This document shows positions 6,045 to 12,253 of a stretch of 14,444 nt of DNA, in pieces. Below the pieces are notes generated by a model, which saw only the letters and a program-made list of their open reading frames with translations, ran no database searches and was not told where the DNA came from. The DNA comes from Methanothermococcus okinawensis. GTDB taxonomy: Archaea > AGJL01 > Methanococci > Methanococcales > Methanococcaceae. How positions within the stretch are numbered: position 1 is the first letter of the stretch; every line of letters starts with the position of its first letter. The position numbers and the translations under genes were made by a program. The stretch spans positions 1 to 14,444 of the forward strand of contig DQVW01000009.1 of assembly GCA_015661555.1 (NCBI GenBank), read 5' to 3'.

Positions 6045-6359
6045 TTACAGTTCATTCAATATCCTTACAGCCTTTATAAAGGCAGGCATACCTGAGGTTA
6101 AAAGTACCACCTTTAAGGCGTCAAATATCTCATCCTTTGTAATACCTAGCTCTGACATACCACTGGACATCTGTTTTCTAGTGGCCTTCTCATCCCCAGC
6201 AGCTGCTACAATGGCTATTGCTATTAACTTCTGGGTTTTGTAGTCCAACACCTTCCCTGTGTACACCTCGTTGTTTAAATCTACTATAACCCTGTACAAC
6301 TCTGGGTAATTCTCCTTGATGTACTTCATCCCCTCTCCTACGAATACCTCATTTTTCAT
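6045..6359 (-). CDS. Carboxymuconolactone decarboxylase/AhpD-like protein without cysteine
   Basis: A 104-residue all-helical protein. The pattern Tyr-Asp-x-x-x-x-Leu-Ile-Ala-Ile-Ala (39-49), followed by a helix, then a basic-polar stretch and a hydrophobic C-terminal helix, fits the carboxymuconolactone decarboxylase (CMD) family, which includes the peroxidase partner AhpD. AhpD works through a C-x-x-C pair and a nearby histidine; this protein contains no cysteine and no histidine at all. It therefore cannot use that chemistry, and the DEKATRKQM stretch occupies the place of the active site. The gene has an AGGTGA ribosome binding site and its own TATA box. It is separated by 102 bases from the superoxide reductase gene, so it probably forms a separate unit beside that operon. 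The function is unknown. Confidence 0.8.
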   Translation of the reverse strand: MKNEVFVGEGMKYIKENYPELYRVIVDLNNEVYTGKVLDYKTQKLIAIAIVAAAGDEKATRKQMSSGMSELGITKDEIFDALKVVLLTSGMPAFIKAVRILNEL

Positions 6360-6410
6360 ATTTTCTTCACCTTTTGTGTAGCTTCTGATTAAACTATTGT
6401 CAAACCCTCC

Positions 6411-6420
6411 TTATAAATAG
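6411..6420 (-). promoter_or_regulatory. Probable TATA box of the CMD-like gene
   Basis: The minus strand reads CTATTTATAA here, followed by GGAGG. A start about 25 bases downstream would lie near 6390, about 30 bases before the ATG. The rest of the 187-base divergent gap (6360-6546) is AT-rich. TATA-like tracts on the plus strand at about 6514-6525 may serve the DNA ligase gene. Confidence 0.5.
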
Positions 6421-6546
6421 TTTTTGATAATTTTTTTAAGTGTGTTTAAATCTTTTAATTGGAGATAATAAATGTGAAAACACCTTAAGAAGTTTTTTAT
6501 CCCTCCTGATTTTCAAATATTTATTAAAAAATGTCGGTGAAGGTTC

Positions 6547-8283
6547 ATGCTATTCTCAGAGGTATGTAAGGTATTCATGAAAATAGAGGAGACTAGCAAG
6601 AGGACAGAGAAGATACATCACTTCATTAAGTTGATAAGAATGGCGGAGAAGGAAAACTCCCCCTCAAGTTTAAGGAAGATATGTTACCTCTCTATAGGTA
6701 GGGTCTATCCAGAGTATGAGAGCAAGGAGTTGGGGATAGGTCCAAGTATGCTAATAGAGGCAGTTAAGAGTATAGGTATAAAGGAAAAAGATCTACTTGA
6801 GGCAATTAAGGAGACTGGGGATATAGGTATAGCCATTGAAAAGTTAAGCTCCCAGATAAAACAGGCCTCCCTCTTTCAACAACCTCTAACCCTGGATGAC
6901 GTATACGACACCTTGAAGAAGGTAGGTGAGATAGAGGGGGAGAGCTCCCAGAAGAAAAAGATAAGGTATATCTCCAACCTGTTACTGAGGGCCACACCCC
7001 TAGAGAGGAGGTATATAGCAAGAATCATCCTGGAGGATATGAGGATAGGGATGAACATCCCAACTATTCTAAGTGCCTTCTCAAAGTACTTCGGTATTCC
7101 CAAGGAGAAGTTGGAGAGGATATACGCAGTTGTTAACGACATAGGTCTCCTTGGAGAGAAGTTGTTAATGGGAGTTGATATAGATAAGGACGAGGATCTG
7201 AAGTTAAAACTCTTTAGGCCAATAAGACCTATGCTGGCTCAGATTGCACCTTCTATAAAAGATGCCATAGAGGAGATAGGCACTCCACAGTTTGAGACAA
7301 AGTATGACGGAGCAAGGGTGCAGATACACAGGAGTGGTGACAAGGTCAAGATATACACGAGAAAGTTGGAGGATATTACCAACTCCCTACCTGAGATTGT
7401 GGAGGAGATTAAGAAGTTGGACAGGGATAACTTTATAATGGAGGGGGAGTGTGTAGCCATAGATCTAAATACTGGACGCCCAAGACCCTTCCAGGATATC
7501 CTCAGGAGGATCAGGAGGAAGTACGACATTGAGAAGATGAAGGAGGAGATAAGTCTAAGGGTCTACCTCTTTGACATCCTCTACCACAAGGAGCCCCTCC
7601 TGGACATGCCACTGAAGGAGAGGAGGAAGATACTGGAGGAGATACTCTCTGAGGATAACGACTGGGAGAAGAAGAGGGAGAAGATTGAGAGGGAGATTAA
7701 ATCGGATAAGAAGATAGATATCTCCTACAAGTTAGTAACAAGGGATGTGGAGAAGGCCGAGGAATTCTACAGATGGAGTCTAGGGATAGGGCATGAGGGT
7801 GTGATGATAAAAAACTTAAATGCCGTATATACACCTGGGAGTAGAGTTAGAACCATGTACAAGTTTAAACCTACCCTGGAGAGTCTAGACGTAGTTATTA
7901 CAAAGGCGAAGATAGGGATGGGGAAGAGGAAGGACTGGTATGGATCCTTTGAGATTGCAGTGAGGGATGAAGATGGAAACCTGCATCCCATAGGACATGT
8001 TGGTAGTGGTTTAAGTGAGGAGGAGTTAGATAGACTAAGTAAGATGATAGACTCTATAAAGATAAAAGAGGAGGGGGATGAGGTAATAGTTAAACCTGAG
8101 ATTGTGTTGGAGGTTACCTACGAGGAGATACAGGAGTCTGACAAGTACAGCTGTGGCTACGCCTTGCGATTCCCCAGGGTTGTAAGGATAAGGGAGGACA
8201 GACCCCCAGAGGATATAAACACTTTAGAGGATGTTAAAAGGATATTCCAGATACAGAAGGGTAGAAGAGCTGAGAAAAATTAA
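6547..8283 (+). CDS. lig: ATP-dependent DNA ligase
   Basis: Joins nicked DNA during replication and repair, using ATP to form a ligase-AMP intermediate. At 578 residues it has the usual archaeal length. The N-terminal DNA-binding domain spans about 1-220. The nucleotidyltransferase core holds the adenylated Lys252 in TKYDGAR (motif I), the Arg of YTRK, FIMEGECVA (motif III), YLFDILY (IIIa), EGVMIKNLNAVY (IV) and MYKFKP (V). The C-terminal OB-fold follows and carries the RFPRVVRIREDR end. The ATG is preceded by GGTGAAGG. It stands alone on the plus strand, divergent from the CMD-like gene. Its stop TAA (8281-8283) overlaps the ilvC stop on the other strand by three bases, so the transcripts must overlap. 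All catalytic motifs look intact. Confidence 0.97.
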   Translation: MLFSEVCKVFMKIEETSKRTEKIHHFIKLIRMAEKENSPSSLRKICYLSIGRVYPEYESKELGIGPSMLIEAVKSIGIKEKDLLEAIKETGDIGIAIEKLSSQIKQASLFQQPLTLDDVYDTLKKVGEIEGESSQKKKIRYISNLLLRATPLERRYIARIILEDMRIGMNIPTILSAFSKYFGIPKEKLERIYAVVNDIGLLGEKLLMGVDIDKDEDLKLKLFRPIRPMLAQIAPSIKDAIEEIGTPQFETKYDGARVQIHRSGDKVKIYTRKLEDITNSLPEIVEEIKKLDRDNFIMEGECVAIDLNTGRPRPFQDILRRIRRKYDIEKMKEEISLRVYLFDILYHKEPLLDMPLKERRKILEEILSEDNDWEKKREKIEREIKSDKKIDISYKLVTRDVEKAEEFYRWSLGIGHEGVMIKNLNAVYTPGSRVRTMYKFKPTLESLDVVITKAKIGMGKRKDWYGSFEIAVRDEDGNLHPIGHVGSGLSEEELDRLSKMIDSIKIKEEGDEVIVKPEIVLEVTYEEIQESDKYSCGYALRFPRVVRIREDRPPEDINTLEDVKRIFQIQKGRRAEKN

Positions 8284-9275
8284 TCCTCTTTTTCCAATCC
8301 ACACATCTTTCTAAGTTTTTTTCCTACCTTCTCAATTGGATGTTCCCTCTCCAACCTTCTCAGGGCATTTAAGTGGGCTCTGCCACTTATGTTCTCCAGG
8401 GCCCACTCCCTTGCAAACCTTCCATCCTGAATCTCCCTTAGGATCTCCTTCATAGCCTTTCTAGACTCCTGATTTATTACCCTACTTCTCCTAGTTAACC
8501 CTCCATATTCGGCGGTGTTGGAGACGTTCTCCCACATTCCACTGAGACCCTTCTCGTATATGAGATCCACTATTAACTTCAACTCGTTACATGTTTCAAA
8601 GTATGCCATCTCTGGAGAGTACCCAGCCTCCACAAGTGTTTCAAAGGCGGCCTTTATCAACTCAGTTACCCCTCCACAGAGTACAACCTGCTCTCCAAAG
8701 AGATCAGTCTCGGTCTCCTCTCTAAAGGTGGTCTTGATAACTCCCGCCCTAGTTAGACCCTGGGCCTTTGCCATTCCAAGGGCAATATCCCAGGCATCTC
8801 CAGTCTCATCCTTCTCTACACATACCAACCCAGGTACTCCAAACCCCTCTAGATACATCTTTCTAACCATAACTCCAGGGGCCTTGGGGGCGACCATTAT
8901 TACATTTACCCCCTTAGGTGGGCGGATAAACCCGTAGTGTATGTTGTAGCCATGGGAGAATCCCAAGGTTTTTCCCTCCTTTAAGAAGGGCTTTATCTGT
9001 TTCTCATAGACTGTGGGCTGGACCTCATCTGGTATAAGGATGTGGATTACATCTGCCTCCTTACTGGCCTCCTCTATAGTCATTACTGGAAGTCCATCAG
9101 ATTTTGCCCTCTCCCATGAGGGGCCCTTAGGTCTTACCCCTACTATTACATTTAATCCACTGTCCCTCATATTAAGAGCCTGTGCCCTTCCCTGATTTCC
9201 ATACCCTATAACTGCTATGACCTTGTCCTTTACACCATCCAATGTAACGTCCTTGTCGTAGTATATCTCTACCAT
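8280..9275 (-). CDS. ilvC: Ketol-acid reductoisomerase (IlvC), class I
   Basis: Converts 2-acetolactate or 2-aceto-2-hydroxybutyrate into the dihydroxy acids of valine, leucine and isoleucine synthesis, with Mg2+ and NAD(P)H. At 331 residues it is the short class I form. The Rossmann motif is Gly24-x-Gly26-x-x-Gly29. The cofactor loop GVRPKGPSWERA (46-57) has Arg48 and Ser53, which usually contact the NADPH phosphate. The catalytic residues are His108 (GFSHGYNIHYG), Asp191 and Glu195 (ETDLFGEQ), Glu227, Glu231 and Ser252. AGGTGATG precedes the ATG. The upstream gap of 78 bases holds a 21-base near-perfect palindrome, suggesting regulation. The stop overlaps that of the convergent DNA ligase. 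Acetolactate synthase genes are not in the window. Confidence 0.97.
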   Translation of the reverse strand: MVEIYYDKDVTLDGVKDKVIAVIGYGNQGRAQALNMRDSGLNVIVGVRPKGPSWERAKSDGLPVMTIEEASKEADVIHILIPDEVQPTVYEKQIKPFLKEGKTLGFSHGYNIHYGFIRPPKGVNVIMVAPKAPGVMVRKMYLEGFGVPGLVCVEKDETGDAWDIALGMAKAQGLTRAGVIKTTFREETETDLFGEQVVLCGGVTELIKAAFETLVEAGYSPEMAYFETCNELKLIVDLIYEKGLSGMWENVSNTAEYGGLTRRSRVINQESRKAMKEILREIQDGRFAREWALENISGRAHLNALRRLEREHPIEKVGKKLRKMCGLEKED

Positions 9276-9299
9276 TACATCACCTAAGCCTTTTGGTAC

Positions 9300-9320
9300 A
9301 GTAATTTTACAAAAATTACT
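9300..9320. promoter_or_regulatory. Palindrome upstream of ilvC, candidate operator
   Basis: Two perfect 9-base arms, AGTAATTTT and AAAATTACT, flank the spacer ACA. The element lies 25 bases before the ilvC ATG, just downstream of an AT-rich TATA-like sequence on the minus strand (about 9321-9332). A repressor bound here would cover the expected transcription start. Its 12-base core TTTACAAAAATT (9306-9317) recurs in inverse orientation upstream of cimA (13747-13758). A half-site GTAATTTTA also occurs at 9348-9356. Confidence 0.45.
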
Positions 9321-9353
9321 TATTATTTAATCCTATCGATGAGTTAAGTAATT

Positions 9354-9839
9354 TTATCCCTGGACAAACCTTCTTTTTAAAGATAGGTATCCAAATATGG
9401 CCTTCTTACTCTCCTTTCCTATAACAATTAGAATTATCCTCCTTTCCATATCAACCTGTTTTCCCCTAGATTTTTTCAGATTACCTATCTCTTTTAATCC
9501 CTTATAGATCCCCCCTATTTTAGGTAGTAATTTTCCAACCATCCCTAATATATCCCCCTTTCCTCTACTAGCCTTAAGTGCATAAAGTAATCCTAACGTA
9601 CCTAGCAAAGAACCTGTTATTACAACAGCACCACTACCTACTTCAACTAGTTTTTTAAAGTCCTTTTTATTCAGGTGGTTGGTTATCACCTGGAGGAGTT
9701 CCTTTCTAAAATCTTTAAAACTGGGATATACCTCTTCCTTCTTCTGGTCTATACAGTAGAGAACTATTTTTTCATTCCCCTTGACAGGAAACTCCCCTTT
9801 GTATATCTTTATGGCCTTTTTTAAATCAAGTACTTCCAT
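9354..9839 (-). CDS. Unrecognised 161-residue protein with one predicted membrane helix
   Basis: I do not recognise a family. The protein is strongly basic. Residues 1-60 look soluble, with strands around IVLYCI. Residues 65-89 (VEVGSGAVVITGSLLGTLGL and on) form one convincing membrane helix. Residues 91-130 are Gly/Lys-rich and end in KKSRGKQVD. A short hydrophobic strand IILIVIG (135-141) and the tail LSLKRRFVQG follow. The gene has a good GGAGGGATTAAG ribosome binding site, and a TATA-like CTATATTTAAATAAT lies about 57 bases upstream, so it is probably expressed. It is somewhat more AT-rich than its neighbours and borders the odd repeat-bearing gap, which may mean a later arrival. It ends 78 bases before ilvC and probably does not share its promoter. 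Confidence 0.7.
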   Translation of the reverse strand: MEVLDLKKAIKIYKGEFPVKGNEKIVLYCIDQKKEEVYPSFKDFRKELLQVITNHLNKKDFKKLVEVGSGAVVITGSLLGTLGLLYALKASRGKGDILGMVGKLLPKIGGIYKGLKEIGNLKKSRGKQVDMERRIILIVIGKESKKAIFGYLSLKRRFVQG

Positions 9840-9895
9840 CTTAATCCCTCCATGTTTACTTTTTTAAGTGGTATTTAGCCTTATGGTAAAAGACT

Positions 9896-9910
9896 ATTAT
9901 TTAAATATAG
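9896..9910 (-). promoter_or_regulatory. TATA-like promoter element of the 161-residue protein gene
   Basis: The minus strand reads CTATATTTAAATAAT, close to an archaeal TATA box, 57-71 bases before the ATG at 9839. A start near 9880 would give a leader of about 40 bases ending in GGAGGG. The core is nearly symmetric and could also work on the plus strand. Confidence 0.4.
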
Positions 9911-10026
9911 TAGGGAAGGGTTTCACTATAAGGAATGTGGTTTATATTAAAGAAAACAGGATAGGGGGTGCGGAATCCCTACCTTTGACCCTCTTAATCC
10001 TAGGGCAAAACCTAGCACAAGTGCGT

Positions 10027-10061
10027 ATTTCGTACGGGGGTCCTGATATTCATTATAAGAA
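10027..10061. repeat. Direct repeat, copy 1 of 2 (35 bases)
   Basis: This copy matches 10171-10205 at 31 of 35 positions when aligned by eye, with no gaps. The shared parts are ATTTCGTAC at the left end, TCCT in the middle and TTCATTATAAGAA at the right end. The copies are in the same orientation, 144 bases apart. Each begins within a hairpin. Confidence 0.8.
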
Positions 10062-10105
10062 GTGGAATTCGGCACAGGGGTTCCGAATATCTTCCAAAAA
10101 TAGGG

Positions 10106-10128
10106 TTTGATGAATGAAATTCGTCAAA
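10106..10128 (+). other. Ten-pair hairpin in the intergenic region
   Basis: TTTGATGAAT pairs with ATTCGTCAAA across a GAA loop, all ten pairs matching on the plus strand if one U-G pair (10111/10123) is allowed. An outer stem, 10091-10101 with 10154-10163, has one bulged A and one U-G pair and could enclose it. Confidence 0.55.
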
Positions 10129-10163
10129 GTCTTTCCAACGAGTCCATAGCGAGATTTTGGGAG

Positions 10164-10180
10164 GGTACGAATTTCGTACC
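10164..10180. repeat. Near-perfect palindrome inside the intergenic region
   Basis: GGTACGAA and TTCGTACC are exact reverse complements around a single central T. The right arm is the start of direct-repeat copy 2. The matching place in copy 1 (10021-10035) keeps only a weaker stem. Confidence 0.7.
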
Positions 10181-10205
10181 GGGATCCTAATTTTCATTAT
10201 AAGAA
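10171..10205. repeat. Direct repeat, copy 2 of 2 (35 bases)
   Basis: Second copy of the repeat at 10027-10061, with four substitutions. It ends 4 bases before the pyrI stop codon on the other strand. Confidence 0.8.
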
Positions 10206-10209
10206 AAAA
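10204..10209 (-). terminator. Possible T-run terminator after pyrI
   Basis: Six T on the minus strand follow the pyrI TAG directly. Archaeal polymerases stop at such tracts, so this may end the npdG-pyrI transcript before the repeat region. Confidence 0.4.
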
Positions 10210-10656
10210 CTATCTGGAAATCTCTATAGTGTTCAGGAATTTCTCACAGTAAATACACCTTATCTTTAAGGGATCCTTCTTCTCAACTTTAAACTTCCCT
10301 GGTACCTTCTCAACGTTAGTTATACAGTTGGGGTTGGTACACTTTAAAATCCCTGTTATAATCTCAGGTATCTTTACCTTAAACTTCTTTTTAACCTCCC
10401 CATTTCTTATGATATTGATTGTGGCATTTGGGGATATGAGGCCTATCTTGTTCACATCCTCCTCTGAGAGTTCAACCCCCTCTATCTTCAGTATATCCTT
10501 CTTCCCGTACTTCTTAGAGGGTACGTACATAGCTATTGTTACCGGGGTCTCCTCCCCTATGTTCAGTACCCTATAGACATTCAGGGCCTTACCCTTTGTT
10601 ATATGGTCTATCACAGTACCATTTTCAATAGGTCTAACCTTTAAACTCCTCTCCAT
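10210..10656 (-). CDS. pyrI: Aspartate carbamoyltransferase regulatory chain (PyrI)
   Basis: The regulatory chain binds nucleotides such as CTP or ATP, and through a zinc domain contacts the catalytic chain PyrB, tuning the first committed step of pyrimidine synthesis. The 148-residue product has the N-terminal allosteric domain (NGTVIDHITKGKAL, 12-25, and DILKIEGVELSEEDVNKIGL, 54-73). The C-terminal zinc ligands are Cys106, Cys111, Cys134 and Cys137 (CTNPNC and RCIYC). An in-frame GTG at 10665 is possible, but the ATG at 10656 gives the length I recall for the M. jannaschii protein and better spacing from the GGAGGT upstream. It lies 9 bases after npdG, so the two are probably co-transcribed. 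pyrB is not in the window. Confidence 0.95.
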   Translation of the reverse strand: MERSLKVRPIENGTVIDHITKGKALNVYRVLNIGEETPVTIAMYVPSKKYGKKDILKIEGVELSEEDVNKIGLISPNATINIIRNGEVKKKFKVKIPEIITGILKCTNPNCITNVEKVPGKFKVEKKDPLKIRCIYCEKFLNTIEISR

Positions 10657-10665
10657 AGTATCCAC

Positions 10666-11340
10666 TTACCTCCCTAATCTCGTTATCCTTATTCCACTAC
10701 CTTTTACTCCGTATCTTATATTTAGGCCTATTAGAAGAGGGGTTATCTGTTCAACGTATCTGGACATCTCCAAGTTTCCACAGTCTATCCCTCTACATCC
10801 CTCTATACTCTCCACCATCTCTATCACTATCCTCTTCGCCTCTTCATCGTCACCACATACCAGGATATCACAATCTACAGGTTCCTCAACACACTCCAAC
10901 ACCTTTGCAGATACATTCTGAAAGGCACTGACAACCTTGGAGTCCTTCAAATACTCCTGTACCATCTGGGCAACTGAACCCTGGAAAGGTAGTACTACCC
11001 TTGTAGGTTTATCTCCAATTGCACTTGCCAGGGGAACCCCTATTGAGACAACTACTTTGCCCTTTAACTCCTCCTTTAAATCACCTATAGTGGAAAGTAT
11101 ATGTTGATAGGGGATGGAGAGTATAACAATATCCCCCTCCCTGGAGGCCTCCCTGTTCTCCATACCAACTACATTCCTGTATGGAATTCCCTTTGAGGAC
11201 AGAATCTCCTTTATACGCTCTGCAGCTTCCTGGGCCTTTTCTCTTCTTCTTGAACCGATGATAACCTCGTAGTTTTTTGCCAACCTTAGGGCAAGTCCAA
11301 ACCCCTGTTCCCCAGTACCTCCAAGTATTGTCACCTTCAC
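10666..11340 (-). CDS. npdG: F420H2:NADP+ oxidoreductase (NpdG/Fno)
   Basis: Transfers hydride between reduced coenzyme F420 and NADP+, supplying NADPH for biosynthesis in methanogens. The 224-residue protein opens with the Rossmann motif LGGTGEQGFGLALRLA (6-21) and then GSRRREKA (29-36), where Ser30, Arg31 and Arg32 are placed to hold the NADP phosphate. VILSIPYQH and the end TPLLIGLNIRYGVKGSGIRI also fit Fno. The start is GTG, preceded by AGGTGATAGA; no ATG gives a sensible N-terminus. It is 8 bases after the TIM-barrel gene and 9 before pyrI, so the three form a probable operon. NADPH made here could serve IlvC, which is encoded nearby but transcribed separately. Confidence 0.93.
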   Translation of the reverse strand: MKVTILGGTGEQGFGLALRLAKNYEVIIGSRRREKAQEAAERIKEILSSKGIPYRNVVGMENREASREGDIVILSIPYQHILSTIGDLKEELKGKVVVSIGVPLASAIGDKPTRVVLPFQGSVAQMVQEYLKDSKVVSAFQNVSAKVLECVEEPVDCDILVCGDDEEAKRIVIEMVESIEGCRGIDCGNLEMSRYVEQITPLLIGLNIRYGVKGSGIRITRLGR

Positions 11341-11348
11341 TCTATCAC

Positions 11349-12179
11349 CTAAAAAAGATTTGAGATAATCTCACTGGCTATCTCCCTACTCTTGATGGCA
11401 TCCCTTAGGTTTTTAGATTCAAAGGTTATAATATCCCTGTAACCTATATCCTTCAAGGCCTTAAAAACCCTAAAGAAGTCTATATTTCCATCTCCCAACT
11501 TGAGATGTTCATCCACCTTACCTCTGTTGTCGTGGCAGTGGACATGTACTATACCTCTACCCACCCTATCCAACCCATAGATGAAATCCTCCATGGCTTT
11601 ACACTTCGAGATGTTGTTGGAGATAACCGTGTGGGCATGACCTATATCAAAGGTTATCCCCAGGTATTTAGACTCTATCCCCTCTACCATCCCCTTTATA
11701 TCCTCCAGGGTTGTTCCCAAGACCTCCATACCAGGGTAGTAGGGCATGTTCTCTAAACCTATTGTAATACCGTAGTCCTCTGCCACCTCTAGGATCTCTA
11801 TCAGTGTGGAGTAGTTGTTATCCCTTATCTCCTCTATGTAGTTGGACCAAAGTGGAGGGACGTAACCAGGATGTACCACTACAACCTTCCCCTCAAGTTC
11901 AGAGGCACCCTCTATAGCCTCTACAATACACTGTACCGTTAACTTCCTTACCCTACTGTTCATAGAGGCAGGGTTAAGATCTGAGAAGGGGGCATGAACT
12001 ACAATATCTACGTTATAGCTGTCCTTTAACTCCCTGAGGTATTTAACATTCTTAGGTGTCAGTTGATGATGCCCCTCACATACAATCTCCCAGGCGTCAA
12101 AGTGGGCCTCTACAATCTTCTCCATGGAACTTTGAAGAGGTTCAGGGAGAAATACCAGGGAGGAAACTCCAAACTTCAT
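11349..12179 (-). CDS. Xylose isomerase-like TIM-barrel protein (sugar phosphate isomerase/epimerase or endonuclease IV fold)
   Basis: A 276-residue protein closely resembling, from memory, the uncharacterised M. jannaschii protein MJ1311. The strand-end residues typical of the AP-endonuclease-2/xylose isomerase-like superfamily are present: His62 (VHAPFSDLNP), His103 (VVHPGY), Glu143 (GLENMP), Asp178 and His181 (FDIGHAH), His213 and His215 (VHVHCHD) and Glu254. These probably bind divalent metals. Substrate and reaction are unknown; a sugar or sugar-phosphate isomerase is likelier than a DNA repair enzyme, since the conserved PGxR-type features of endonuclease IV are not evident. GGGAGATAAG precedes the ATG. 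A TATA-like sequence at about 12207-12220 on the minus strand makes it the likely first gene of a unit with npdG and pyrI. Confidence 0.82.
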   Translation of the reverse strand: MKFGVSSLVFLPEPLQSSMEKIVEAHFDAWEIVCEGHHQLTPKNVKYLRELKDSYNVDIVVHAPFSDLNPASMNSRVRKLTVQCIVEAIEGASELEGKVVVVHPGYVPPLWSNYIEEIRDNNYSTLIEILEVAEDYGITIGLENMPYYPGMEVLGTTLEDIKGMVEGIESKYLGITFDIGHAHTVISNNISKCKAMEDFIYGLDRVGRGIVHVHCHDNRGKVDEHLKLGDGNIDFFRVFKALKDIGYRDIITFESKNLRDAIKSREIASEIISNLF

Positions 12180-12215
12180 CTTATCTCCCAGGATTCTCTA
12201 TAATAGGGTATAATT

Positions 12216-12231
12216 AAAAAGAGAAAAAAAA
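12216..12231 (-). terminator. Probable oligo-T terminator after cimA
   Basis: Within 40 bases of the cimA stop the minus strand carries eight T (12224-12231) and then five T (12216-12220). This fits archaeal intrinsic termination. The second run overlaps the presumed promoter of the next gene. Confidence 0.5.
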
Positions 12232-12253
12232 TTTATTTTTCCCATCCCTATTT

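Larger units (their letters stand above)
9962..10205 (+). ncRNA. Gene-free stretch with five hairpins; possible plus-strand structured RNA or dispersed repeat
   Basis: The 370 bases from 9840 to 10209 hold no convincing gene. From 9962 on, G+C is about 44% by count, far above the other gaps. Hairpins seen: TAGGG/CCCTA (9962-9981); CTAGG/CCTAG (10000-10015); a GTGCG/CGTAC stem (10021-10035); ATTCGG/CCGAAT (10067-10088); a ten-pair stem with a three-base loop (10106-10128) inside an outer stem 10091-10101/10154-10163; and GGTACGAA/TTCGTACC with a one-base centre (10164-10180). Three imperfect pairs (10023/10033, 10093/10161, 10111/10123) are G-U on the plus strand but A-C on the minus strand, favouring plus-strand RNA. 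A TATA-like TTTATATT at 9941-9948 would start RNA near 9970. Short open frames across it resemble nothing I know. Confidence 0.4.

Noticed and set aside
10067..10088. GGGGTTCCGAAT looks a little like a tRNA T-arm.
   Set aside because: No acceptor, D or anticodon arms can be drawn around it; it pairs as a simple hairpin. I found no tRNA or rRNA gene in the window.
10106..10128. TGATGA at 10108-10113 resembles a box C of a C/D guide RNA.
   Set aside because: No CTGA box D follows at a suitable distance, and the bases are better explained as part of a ten-pair hairpin.
9868..10197. Short open frames on both strands across the repeat region (80 codons plus, 61 codons minus).
   Set aside because: No ribosome binding site of note, no family resemblance, and the apparent internal protein repeat only mirrors the DNA direct repeat.
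10210..12179. A functional module linking pyrI, npdG and the TIM-barrel protein.
   Set aside because: The genes are tightly spaced, but the known roles of two of them (pyrimidine control and F420/NADP exchange) do not form a pathway; they are more likely just co-transcribed.
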